A stretch of 8,637 bases of DNA from an uncultured Flavobacteriia bacterium (GTDB lineage: Bacteria; Bacteroidota; Bacteroidia; Flavobacteriales_D; Crocinitomicaceae). Shown piece after piece: positions 1 through 6,712 of the stretch. Location of the stretch: NCBI GenBank assembly GCA_903930085.1, contig CAIYXD010000255.1, positions 1-8,637 on the forward strand, in the 5' to 3' direction. The translations under genes and the position numbers were made by a program. The stretch's first letter is position 1; the number at the start of each line of letters is the position of its first letter. The notes under the pieces were generated by a model. The model had not been told where the DNA came from and made no database searches. It was given only the letters and a program-made list of their open reading frames with translations.

Positions 1-489
1 AAATGGTTCGTCTAGTAACACAAATTTAGGATTTGTCGCCAATGCTCGCGCAATTTCCGTTCTACGTTTTTCCCCTCCAGAAAGTCGGTTGCCTAAATTT
101 TTACGCACGTGTGTCAAACTAAATTCTTCTAATAATTGCTCCAATTTTTCATGTCTTTCTACCTTCGAGAGATCAGTCATTTCCAATATTGCCAAAATGT
201 TATCTTCTACACTTAATTTTCGAAAAACAGACACTTCCTGCGGTAAATAACCAATTCCCATTTGCGCCCTTTTATACATTGGGAAACTGGTAATGTCTAT
301 TTCATCGAGAAATACTTTTCCACTATCTGGCTGAACTAAACCAACAATCATGTAAAAGGAGGTTGTTTTTCCTGCGCCGTTTGGGCCCAATAAACCTACA
401 ATTTCTCCTTGGTTTACTTCAATCGAAACACCTTGAACTACATCTCTGCCCTTATAGGATTTTTTGATATTTTCAGTATATAATTTCAC
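1..489 (-). CDS. lptB: LPS export ABC transporter ATP-binding protein LptB (partial, C-terminus beyond left edge)
   Basis: This is the cytoplasmic ATPase of the Lpt machine. In this family it hydrolyses ATP with LptF/LptG to drive lipopolysaccharide from the inner membrane to the outer membrane. The first 163 residues are present. The Walker A motif GPNGAGKT is at residues 35-42, the Q-loop LPQE at 82-85, the ABC signature LSGGE at 136-140 and the Walker B FVLLDEP at 156-162, with Asp160 and Glu161. The stretch after the Q-loop (VFRKLSVEDN) is typical of LptB rather than other ABC ATPases. Family members are about 240 residues, so roughly 80 are missing. The start is GTG at 489: an in-frame TGA lies only 10 bases upstream, no ATG lies between, and the protein then begins MKLYTENI, as LptB proteins of this phylum do. 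The gene follows the DUF5686 gene by 28 bp on the same strand. No lptF, lptG, lptA or lptC is visible. Confidence 0.93.
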   Translation of the reverse strand, partial: MKLYTENIKKSYKGRDVVQGVSIEVNQGEIVGLLGPNGAGKTTSFYMIVGLVQPDSGKVFLDEIDITSFPMYKRAQMGIGYLPQEVSVFRKLSVEDNILAILEMTDLSKVERHEKLEQLLEEFSLTHVRKNLGNRLSGGEKRRTEIARALATNPKFVLLDEPF

Positions 490-512
490 GGTTTTTTGTC
501 AAAAATTGAATG

Positions 513-520
513 CAAAGTTA
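513..520 (-). promoter_or_regulatory. Possible -7 element for an internal lptB promoter
   Basis: On the minus strand these bases read TAACTTTG, an exact match to the Bacteroidota -7 consensus TAnnTTTG. It lies 23 bp before the lptB GTG start, and its TAA is the stop codon of the upstream DUF5686 gene. I see no TTG -33 box at the usual spacing, and an exact match by chance is not rare in AT-rich DNA. Treat it as a candidate only. Confidence 0.25.
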
Positions 521-2977
521 AAAATTAATCGCCCATCTTGCGCGAATTCCGAATGGACTCATTCCAGGATCCAAATGCGTTAAACGCCATACAAAATCAA
601 CCCTTCCAACTTTGAAAATATTTTCAATTCCAATCGCAACTTCCGCGTAAGGAACCTTTCCGAATTGTTTTGTAAACTGGGGTAGAATCATTTCAGTTGA
701 ATGTCTTGAAGAGATGGAGCCATAGGTTATTCGACCCGTTGTAACCAACCGCCATTGTAATTTTTTAATCAATGGAATTCGATCAAAAAGTAAACCTTCC
801 CAATGATTCTCTACAAATCCGCCGATATATTTATCTGAAATAAATTCAAAGAAATTTAATTTGTTAAAGGTCGAAGTCAGCAACCAGTAACTTTGGTTTC
901 CCTCGTGCACTTTAAGGAACGGATAGGCGGTCGTTCCAAATACATAACCTGCATTTGCGCCATATCGAATTCTTCCAAGAATTCCAATTTGACGATTATG
1001 TTCCATCTGAAACTCAATTTTTTGATAGGAATAATTACTTCCAAATAAGCCTTTTATGCCAAAAATTCCTTGAAGAGAAAATATTGGGTACTTAGAACGT
1101 AAAGTAGTTCTATCAAAAGCTCCGGAGAGAAATTCCTCATCTTTTGTCCAACGAATACGGGCTGTAAATTCACTGGTTCTAATTTTAGATAAGGTGTCAA
1201 ATGTATTGGTGTTGGTATTAAAACGGACATAATTTGCAACACCAAGTGCTGCATATTCTTTCCATTCAAATCCACCAAAAAGAACAAGGTCTTTTTTCAC
1301 ATCCTTTTCTAAACTTATTCCAGCTTTTTTTACAAATGTTAATTTATCCAACGGACCCGTTCGAAAGAGTGTTCCAAAAGTGGATCCAACACTCGCTGCA
1401 GTTGGTGATTGACCTATTTGTTCAATATCGTAATTGTAAAACCCTGTGAGCATTCCACGTTTTTTAGGCGTAATATTATAGCGAATGGAACCGCCATATT
1501 TGAACCGCTCATCCCCAAATCCATAAGCAACTTTCCCACTAAACTCAATTCTTCGCGAGAATTTATTGGATGTTCTTAATGCAAGTGCAGAACGAAAATT
1601 TTCCACTGGATTAAAACTCATTAAACTAAAAGCATTCCCAATTTCAAGTTTACCAATTGGATAGTAACCGGTTGCTGCAAAATAGGAGAGATTCTTTAGC
1701 ATTTTGAAAAAAGTCATATCGTTCAACGAGTCAATCATATTATCGATTCCTTGCTCTTGTTCGCTTAGTTTTTCGTGTCGGTGGGCAATCCAATAGGTTT
1801 CGTCTCTTGTTTTGGCACTATCCGCCAATTCAACGGTATTGTCTGTTTTATAAAATGCTTCCTCCCGTTTTTTATTTATAACAAACTCTCTTCGTGAGGC
1901 TAGTTTCCTGCCATAAAAACCATATACTTCCGTATTTTTAGTGATTTTCACATCGACAATCATTTTTTCCTTCGTTAGCATCCAAATTTCTTTTTCAACT
2001 TGATCAAAGTGGTGCTCAAAATAAAGGTCCTGAACATAATTTATATTAGCCCAAGGGGAAATGCTGGCGCTAATTTGTTTTACGGCATAAGTTGTATCGT
2101 GAATCCACATTTCTCCTTGAAAAGTCATATCGCCCGTTCGCTTTGGAGTGAATCGAAGCAGGTAACACCATTGGTTGTCAATAAAGGTAGAATCGTCTAG
2201 GTAAAACTTATAGAAACTTCGTGCATTATCTGAAATCGGGCTGATAAACGCCCTATTAAACATGTTTATATTATTGTCATAAATATTGATTTCCAAATAC
2301 ATATCACCCATAAATTGGTTGAGTTGTAAATTTTCAATTCCAGTAATACGTGTTGCATTTACAACTTCTAGTTTCTTTTTTGGATTATTCGTGAAATAAA
2401 AATCTGAAAGTGATTCACTCAAGATGACTGGCAAATAATTTTTACCATTATCGGTTGAATCCAAGTAATTCATTACAAGATCAAGTCGTTTGACAATATC
2501 CCTTTCAGTGAATTTTTCTCCTATATTATTTAAGTCAAGTTGAATTTTATTGTACAATTCATATTCGTAGGAATATAATTTCTCTTTGTTGTTAATGTCT
2601 TTATGCGCTATAACTTTTTTATGAAGTCGTGTAGATGGAAATTCATCCGGAGGACGCACAGTAACTTCTGCAAATTCAGCTACCATTGTTGGTAATACGA
2701 TCGTGAATTCTTGTTCTTTATCTTTTAGAACCTTTTTTGTAATGGTTAAATATCCGGTGTAGGAAAACTGAACGGAATCGGTAGCATAATAGGTCTCAAG
2801 CAGAAATCTACCCAATGAATCTGTGAGTGTTCCAATTTTCGAATCCAAAAACCGAACTTTTACAAAAGGCATTGGTTCGCCAGAAAAACCATCTTTAACT
2901 GTTCCAAATATTTTTGTTTGTTGGCTAAATCCAATGCTTGGAATCAAAAAAAGTATAAGAGTTAAAAAGTTTCTCAT
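518..2977 (-). CDS. DUF5686 / carboxypeptidase-regulatory-like domain outer-membrane protein
   Basis: This is a predicted outer-membrane protein of 819 residues whose exact role is unknown. Residues 1-19 form a signal peptide: a short Arg-Asn start, a hydrophobic core and GFSQ at the cleavage region. Residues about 22-97 form a carboxypeptidase regulatory-like beta-sandwich (GTVKD, GEPMPFVKV, TDSLGRF, the usual signature). In this phylum that fold precedes outer-membrane barrels such as SusC-like receptors. The rest matches DUF5686. Its last half is rich in alternating aromatic and polar residues, and it ends in WAINF; a C-terminal Phe is typical of barrels inserted by BAM. There is no TonB plug, so it is not a normal TonB-dependent receptor. 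The ATG at 2977 is preferred over an in-frame TTG at 2983 because it gives a standard signal peptide. It lies 46 bp after tatC and 28 bp before lptB, which suggests co-transcription. The domain assignment comes from recognised sequence and was not searched. Confidence 0.85.
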   Translation of the reverse strand: MRNFLTLILFLIPSIGFSQQTKIFGTVKDGFSGEPMPFVKVRFLDSKIGTLTDSLGRFLLETYYATDSVQFSYTGYLTITKKVLKDKEQEFTIVLPTMVAEFAEVTVRPPDEFPSTRLHKKVIAHKDINNKEKLYSYEYELYNKIQLDLNNIGEKFTERDIVKRLDLVMNYLDSTDNGKNYLPVILSESLSDFYFTNNPKKKLEVVNATRITGIENLQLNQFMGDMYLEINIYDNNINMFNRAFISPISDNARSFYKFYLDDSTFIDNQWCYLLRFTPKRTGDMTFQGEMWIHDTTYAVKQISASISPWANINYVQDLYFEHHFDQVEKEIWMLTKEKMIVDVKITKNTEVYGFYGRKLASRREFVINKKREEAFYKTDNTVELADSAKTRDETYWIAHRHEKLSEQEQGIDNMIDSLNDMTFFKMLKNLSYFAATGYYPIGKLEIGNAFSLMSFNPVENFRSALALRTSNKFSRRIEFSGKVAYGFGDERFKYGGSIRYNITPKKRGMLTGFYNYDIEQIGQSPTAASVGSTFGTLFRTGPLDKLTFVKKAGISLEKDVKKDLVLFGGFEWKEYAALGVANYVRFNTNTNTFDTLSKIRTSEFTARIRWTKDEEFLSGAFDRTTLRSKYPIFSLQGIFGIKGLFGSNYSYQKIEFQMEHNRQIGILGRIRYGANAGYVFGTTAYPFLKVHEGNQSYWLLTSTFNKLNFFEFISDKYIGGFVENHWEGLLFDRIPLIKKLQWRLVTTGRITYGSISSRHSTEMILPQFTKQFGKVPYAEVAIGIENIFKVGRVDFVWRLTHLDPGMSPFGIRARWAINF

Positions 2978-3023
2978 TCGCAAGTTAAAACAACTAAATT
3001 AAGGAAGTTCGGCTAAAAAAGAC

Positions 3024-3833
3024 TTAATTTTTTTCTTTTTCTCTGTTTTTTTCCACCCGTGCAGAGACAATAATTCCAATTTCATATAGCAGTATTATTG
3101 GAATTGCAACAATAACTTGAGAAATCAAATCGGGTGGAGTAATTAATGCAGCAAGAATTAATATACCTACGATTGCATGTTTTCGGTATTTCCTAAAAAA
3201 GGAGGACGATAAAACACCCAAACGCGTAAATATGTAGGACACAACCGGAAGAAGAAATAAAAGTCCGGAATAAAAAACAGTTGAAAGTATAGTGCTTAAA
3301 TAGGAGCTAATTGTAAAAATATTTTCAATATCTCTTGAAATTTGATAGGAACCAAAGAATTGTACACACAAAGGAGCAACAATGAAATAGCCGAAAAGAA
3401 TACCCAAAAAGAATAAAATACTAACGTAGAAGACCAATCCGGAGACAACAGATTTTTCATTTTGTTTTAGTCCAGGCTTTACAAATCCCCAAATTTGGTA
3501 AAAAATGAAAGGAAAGGAAAGTACAATTCCCCCCATTATACTCATCATCATCGCGTAGCTAAACTGTCCAGACATGGAAGTGCTTTGAAAACTTACCGGA
3601 ATTTCTTCGATACAAATGCCAAACCATTCGCACATTAGTCGGAAGGTAATGAAATTTGGATCGCGCATGGAAAGGAATAAATTATTCATTATCCATTCTT
3701 GGTAATAAAAAAGAACCACAGCAACAATAAGTATCGCAATGGATATTTTTACCAAACGCCACCTTAATTCCTCTAGGTGATCTAAAAACGACATGTTTTT
3801 CTCTTCTTTCATTACGGAAACAAAGGTACTCAT
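3024..3833 (-). CDS. tatC: Sec-independent protein translocase subunit TatC
   Basis: TatC is the inner-membrane receptor that binds twin-arginine signal peptides and, with TatA, exports folded proteins. The protein has 269 residues and six predicted membrane segments, at about 29-44, 92-115, 130-156, 172-195, 216-232 and 235-255. The cytoplasmic N-terminal signature SFLDHLEELRWRL spans residues 15-27. Glu22 and Arg24 align with E. coli Glu15 and Arg17, and Glu126 in KPGLKQNEK aligns with Glu103; all three are known signal-peptide contact sites. The TPPDLISQ motif between segments 5 and 6 is also typical. The first periplasmic loop carries Cys68 and Cys74. The basic tail is cytoplasmic. The start is uncertain: ATG at 3833 gives the length stated, but ATGs at 3812 (MKEEKNMSF) and 3794 (MSFLDHL) are also in frame, and homologues tend to have short leaders. 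No tatA is in the window, as is common when Tat genes are scattered in this phylum. It is the first gene of the leftward operon. Confidence 0.97.
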   Translation of the reverse strand: MSTFVSVMKEEKNMSFLDHLEELRWRLVKISIAILIVAVVLFYYQEWIMNNLFLSMRDPNFITFRLMCEWFGICIEEIPVSFQSTSMSGQFSYAMMMSIMGGIVLSFPFIFYQIWGFVKPGLKQNEKSVVSGLVFYVSILFFLGILFGYFIVAPLCVQFFGSYQISRDIENIFTISSYLSTILSTVFYSGLLFLLPVVSYIFTRLGVLSSSFFRKYRKHAIVGILILAALITPPDLISQVIVAIPIILLYEIGIIVSARVEKNREKEKN

Positions 3834-3936
3834 TCAACTTTAATCTATTGCGCTTATAATGCTGGAGCATTTTATTTTTTATTTCAGTTTTTTACTATTT
3901 AGACACGATTTTTTATGAAAAACGCTAGGAATTGCG

Positions 3937-3944
3937 TATATTCG
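3937..3944 (+). promoter_or_regulatory. Weak candidate -7 box of recQ
   Basis: TATATTCG differs from TAnnTTTG at one position and lies 45 bp before the recQ ATG. No TTG is found 17-23 bp upstream, so the match is incomplete. It is the best candidate I can see for recQ in this intergenic stretch. Confidence 0.25.
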
Positions 3945-3973
3945 TTCTGCTGAACCGCAAAAATAAACGAATA
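3939..3973. repeat. Inverted repeat in the tatC/recQ divergent region
   Basis: Two exact 8-bp arms, TATTCGTT (3939-3946) and AACGAATA (3966-3973), are separated by 19 bp. The left arm overlaps the recQ -7 candidate. The right arm abuts the tatC -7 candidate. Such a layout could be an operator for both promoters, or chance in AT-rich DNA. A shorter dyad, GTTC-TGCT-GAAC (3944-3955), sits inside. Confidence 0.4.
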
Positions 3974-3986
3974 CTATAAACACCAA
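3958..3986 (-). promoter_or_regulatory. Candidate promoter of the tatC operon
   Basis: On the minus strand a TTG (3986-3984) is followed after 18 bp by TATTTTTG (3965-3958). This fits the Bacteroidota promoter pattern TTG-N17-23-TAnnTTTG with an exact -7 box. Transcription would begin near 3951, giving a leader of about 118 nt before the ATG at 3833. The box lies inside the recQ upstream region, so it could interfere with recQ transcription. The match was made by eye only. Confidence 0.4.
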
Positions 3987-3989
3987 TAA

Positions 3990-6170
3990 ATGGCAAATAA
4001 CGATCTTAAGATTGCATTACGCAAATATTTTGGATTCGACAGTTTTAAAGGCAAACAAGAAAGCATCATTACAAATGTTTTGAATGGAAAAAATTCATTT
4101 GTAATTATGCCGACAGGTGGCGGTAAATCAATGTGTTACCAACTTCCTGCGTTGTTGTCTGAAGGTACTGCAATCATCGTTTCTCCATTGATTGCGTTGA
4201 TGAAAAATCAAGTTGATGCTATTCGAAATGTGAGCGATAACGAGTCAGTTGCACACTTTTTGAATTCATCGCTTTCCAAGGGTGATATAGCACGCGTTAA
4301 ACAAGATATACAAGATGGACAAACCAAGATGTTGTATGTTGCTCCCGAATCCCTTACAAAACAAGAGAATATAGATTTTTTAACTTCTGTAGATATTTCA
4401 TTTTTTGCAATCGATGAGGCACATTGTATTTCAGAATGGGGCCATGACTTCAGACCAGAATACAGAAGGTTGCGGGAGATTTTTGAGAAAATCTCCAATG
4501 TTCCAATTATTGCATTAACTGCCACGGCAACGCCAAAAGTACAATACGATATTCAGAAAAATTTGAATATGTTGGATGCTATGGTGTATAAATCGTCTTT
4601 TAACCGAGATAATTTATACTACGAGATTCGCCCAAAACAAGATGTCCAAAAACAAATTATACGCTACATCCGAACAATGGAGGGTAAAAGTGGTATTATT
4701 TATTGCCTGAGCCGAAAGAAAGTAGAAGAACTTTCTGAACTGTTGCAAATCAATGGAATTAATGCGCTTCCCTACCATGCAGGTTTGGACGCAGCTACTC
4801 GCGGAAAACACCAGGATATGTTTTTAATGGAGGACGCAAGCGTAATCGTTGCAACTATTGCTTTTGGAATGGGAATAGACAAACCAGATGTGCGTTATGT
4901 TATTCACCACGATATTCCAAAGTCACTGGAAAGTTATTACCAGGAAACAGGAAGAGCCGGCAGAGATGGTGGGGAAGGAGAATGTGTAGCGTTTTACAGC
5001 TATAAAGATATTGAAAAACTAGAAAAATTCCTTCAGGGAAAACCAATTGCTGAGCAGGAAATTGGAAAGCAATTACTAAGTGAAATAGTTTCCTATGCGG
5101 AAACTTCTGTGTGCCGACGTAAGTTTATTTTGCACTATTTTGGTGAAACATTTGACGAAAAAGGGTGCAACGAGTTTTGTGACAACTGTAAGCATCCTAA
5201 AGAAAGAAGGGAAGGGAAAGAATATGTAACAATGCTGTTGAAAGCAGTTCATGTCATTCAGGAAACACAAAAATCAAAGCATTATTGCGCCTTTTTATCT
5301 GGAAATATCACGTCTGATATTAAATCATATCGTCACGATACACTAGAAGGATTTGGGTGTGGAAAGGATAAAGACGAGCATTTTTGGAATGCCGTAATTC
5401 GTCAGGTTCTTGTTGCTGGATTATTATACAAGGATATTGACACCTATGGCACGTTGAAGTTTACGGAGAATGGTAAAAAATACCTTGAAAACCCACAATC
5501 TTTCAGTTTAATTCAAGAACATGATTTTTCAAATGCAGATGATGAAGAGGCGAGCATCGGACTTGGAAAAGGTGGCGCATTTGACGAGCTATTATATATT
5601 TTGTTGTTGGATTTAAGAAAAGTGCTTTCCAAACAGCAAAATATTCCGCCATTTGTAATCTTTCAGGAGCCTTCGTTAAAAGATATGTGTTTCCAATATC
5701 CAATTACACTAGATGAGTTGACAAATATTCAGGGAGTTGGAAATGGAAAAGCTGCTCGATATGGTGCTCCATTTATTGAATTGATTTCTAAATATGTAGA
5801 GGAAAACGATGTAGAACGCCCGCAGGATATGGTTGTTAAATCATTGGTGAATAAATCTGGATTGAAGGTTCAGCTAATTCAAAATATCGACCGAAAATTA
5901 CCTTTGGAAGACATTGGAAGGTCTCAAGGTAAATCAATGGAGGAGGTTATCGAGGAAATCGAAGCAATTGTTTCATCGGGAACCCGTGTAAATATAAATT
6001 ATTACATTGACGATATCTTGGATCAAGAAAATCAAGAAGAAATTTTCGAGTATTTTAACGATGCGGAAACAGATGATTTACAGGAAGCAATTGCGGAATT
6101 TGATGGCGATTATACAGAAGAGGAATTGCGTTTAATGCGTATCAAATTCATGAGCGACATGGCAAATTAA
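3990..6170 (+). CDS. recQ: ATP-dependent DNA helicase RecQ
   Basis: RecQ is a 3'-to-5' DNA helicase in recombination and replication-fork repair. The protein has 726 residues and all the domains expected. The helicase core begins with motif 0 (FGFDSFKGKQ, 14-23). It continues with Walker A TGGGKS (42-47, Lys46), DEAH (142-145) followed by the aromatic-rich loop CISEWGHDFRP, motif III ALTATAT (175-181), and motif VI QETGRAGRDGG (318-328). The zinc-binding site follows with Cys375, Cys393, Cys397 and Cys400, and then a winged-helix RQC region to about 505. An HRDC domain lies at about 530-605. Residues about 610-690 look like an added helix-turn-helix (EDIGRSQGKSMEEVIEEIE). The last 56 residues are strongly acidic, with 19 Asp/Glu against 3 Arg/Lys. 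E. coli RecQ is near 610 residues and lacks this end; longer forms are usual in this phylum. It is transcribed divergently from tatC, and ATG 3990 is the natural start. Confidence 0.97.
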   Translation: MANNDLKIALRKYFGFDSFKGKQESIITNVLNGKNSFVIMPTGGGKSMCYQLPALLSEGTAIIVSPLIALMKNQVDAIRNVSDNESVAHFLNSSLSKGDIARVKQDIQDGQTKMLYVAPESLTKQENIDFLTSVDISFFAIDEAHCISEWGHDFRPEYRRLREIFEKISNVPIIALTATATPKVQYDIQKNLNMLDAMVYKSSFNRDNLYYEIRPKQDVQKQIIRYIRTMEGKSGIIYCLSRKKVEELSELLQINGINALPYHAGLDAATRGKHQDMFLMEDASVIVATIAFGMGIDKPDVRYVIHHDIPKSLESYYQETGRAGRDGGEGECVAFYSYKDIEKLEKFLQGKPIAEQEIGKQLLSEIVSYAETSVCRRKFILHYFGETFDEKGCNEFCDNCKHPKERREGKEYVTMLLKAVHVIQETQKSKHYCAFLSGNITSDIKSYRHDTLEGFGCGKDKDEHFWNAVIRQVLVAGLLYKDIDTYGTLKFTENGKKYLENPQSFSLIQEHDFSNADDEEASIGLGKGGAFDELLYILLLDLRKVLSKQQNIPPFVIFQEPSLKDMCFQYPITLDELTNIQGVGNGKAARYGAPFIELISKYVEENDVERPQDMVVKSLVNKSGLKVQLIQNIDRKLPLEDIGRSQGKSMEEVIEEIEAIVSSGTRVNINYYIDDILDQENQEEIFEYFNDAETDDLQEAIAEFDGDYTEEELRLMRIKFMSDMAN

Positions 6171-6176
6171 TCGTGT

Positions 6177-6193
6177 TGTAATTTCGGATTACA
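6177..6193. terminator. Small hairpin in the recQ/lipoprotein convergent gap
   Basis: TGTAAT (6177-6182) and ATTACA (6188-6193) form an exact 6-bp stem around the loop TTCGG. It lies 7 bp after the recQ stop and 37 bp beyond the stop of the converging lipoprotein gene, so it could end both transcripts. The stem is AT-rich, and no clear T-run follows on either strand, so it is at best a weak terminator. The rest of the 60-bp gap shows nothing else. Confidence 0.35.
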
Positions 6194-6230
6194 CTTGTTT
6201 ATAAGATTGACTGAATTTCGCTCGCAGCAA

Positions 6231-6665
6231 TTATCGATTAAAAATATAGGTGTGAATGTTTCCTCCAACATCCGAAAATTCTAATTCTAGATCTGTTTTC
6301 GTTTCTGTCAATATGCGGCACCGATACGTTGCTGCACTAGGATCGGAGCTATTACTTTTTTGTATGTTCATGAATTTCCCTTTTTCAATCACTTCATACG
6401 TCCCATTTTCCGATGTAGTTCCTGATGCGCTTGGGAAATCATAACTGATGGAAATGGAATACGGACAAGCAATGGAAGCGTCAGTGCAGGGTTCAAATTT
6501 AATAAATCCATTTACAACTGCATATTCTAATAGACCTTCTGTATCCATGTGTTTATAGGAAACAATTTGCCATTCTCCTGCTAAATTTTTTTCTGTTTGC
6601 GTCACTTTATCACATCCAGTAAAAACGGCCAGTAAAATAATAAACGGAAATAATGTTTTTTGCAT
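6231..6665 (-). CDS. Small lipocalin-like lipoprotein
   Basis: This is a predicted lipoprotein of 144 residues with no known substrate. Residues 1-17 form a lipoprotein signal peptide: Lys3, a hydrophobic core, then FTGC with Cys18 as the lipid-attached residue. Phe at -3 is a tolerated but less usual lipobox residue. The mature part opens with NLAGEWQI near residue 28. It then has repeated short beta-strand-like stretches (YSISISYDF, GTYEVIEKGKF, DLELEFS, TYIFNR). This pattern fits the small lipocalin-like lipoproteins common in this phylum. Cysteines in FEPCTDASIAC may form a disulfide, with another in YRCR. The start ATG 6665 lies 35 bp after the M20 amidohydrolase stop, so it is probably the last gene of that operon. 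No surface-export signal of the Capnocytophaga type is obvious after Cys18. Assignment to a lipocalin family is by pattern only. Confidence 0.8.
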   Translation of the reverse strand: MQKTLFPFIILLAVFTGCDKVTQTEKNLAGEWQIVSYKHMDTEGLLEYAVVNGFIKFEPCTDASIACPYSISISYDFPSASGTTSENGTYEVIEKGKFMNIQKSNSSDPSAATYRCRILTETKTDLELEFSDVGGNIHTYIFNR

Positions 6666-6690
6666 GTTTTCTAGTTTTAAATCTATTAGA

Positions 6691-6712
6691 ATTCCTGTTT
6701 TTAAAAAGGAAT
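6691..6712. repeat. Imperfect palindrome over the M20 stop codon
   Basis: ATTCCT (6691-6696) and AGGAAT (6707-6712) form an inverted repeat. An A/T core continues the stem by three pairs after one mismatch. It covers the stop codon of the M20 gene and begins 26 bp before the lipoprotein start. It could be a messenger RNA hairpin that affects expression of the last gene. No T-run follows on the minus strand, so it is not a standard terminator. Confidence 0.3.

Noticed and set aside
1054..2200. Short open frames opposite or beside the DUF5686 gene, including 1234-1449 and 2000-2200 on the plus strand
   Set aside because: They lie fully inside a well-supported 819-residue gene and have no recognisable domain, no promoter and no own spacing signals.
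3682..3870. 62-residue minus-strand open frame overlapping the tatC start
   Set aside because: It is out of frame with TatC across its conserved N-terminal signature, and its product shows no membrane segment or known motif.
3944..3955. GTTC-N4-GAAC dyad upstream of recQ as an SOS (LexA) box
   Set aside because: The Gram-positive LexA site has the opposite orientation (GAAC-N4-GTTC) and the alphaproteobacterial one is a direct GTTC repeat. This dyad matches neither, and many Bacteroidota lack a classical LexA system.
4208..5703. Minus-strand open frames inside recQ (about 64-105 residues)
   Set aside because: The recQ frame is intact with all helicase motifs. The antisense frames show no family likeness and are expected by chance.
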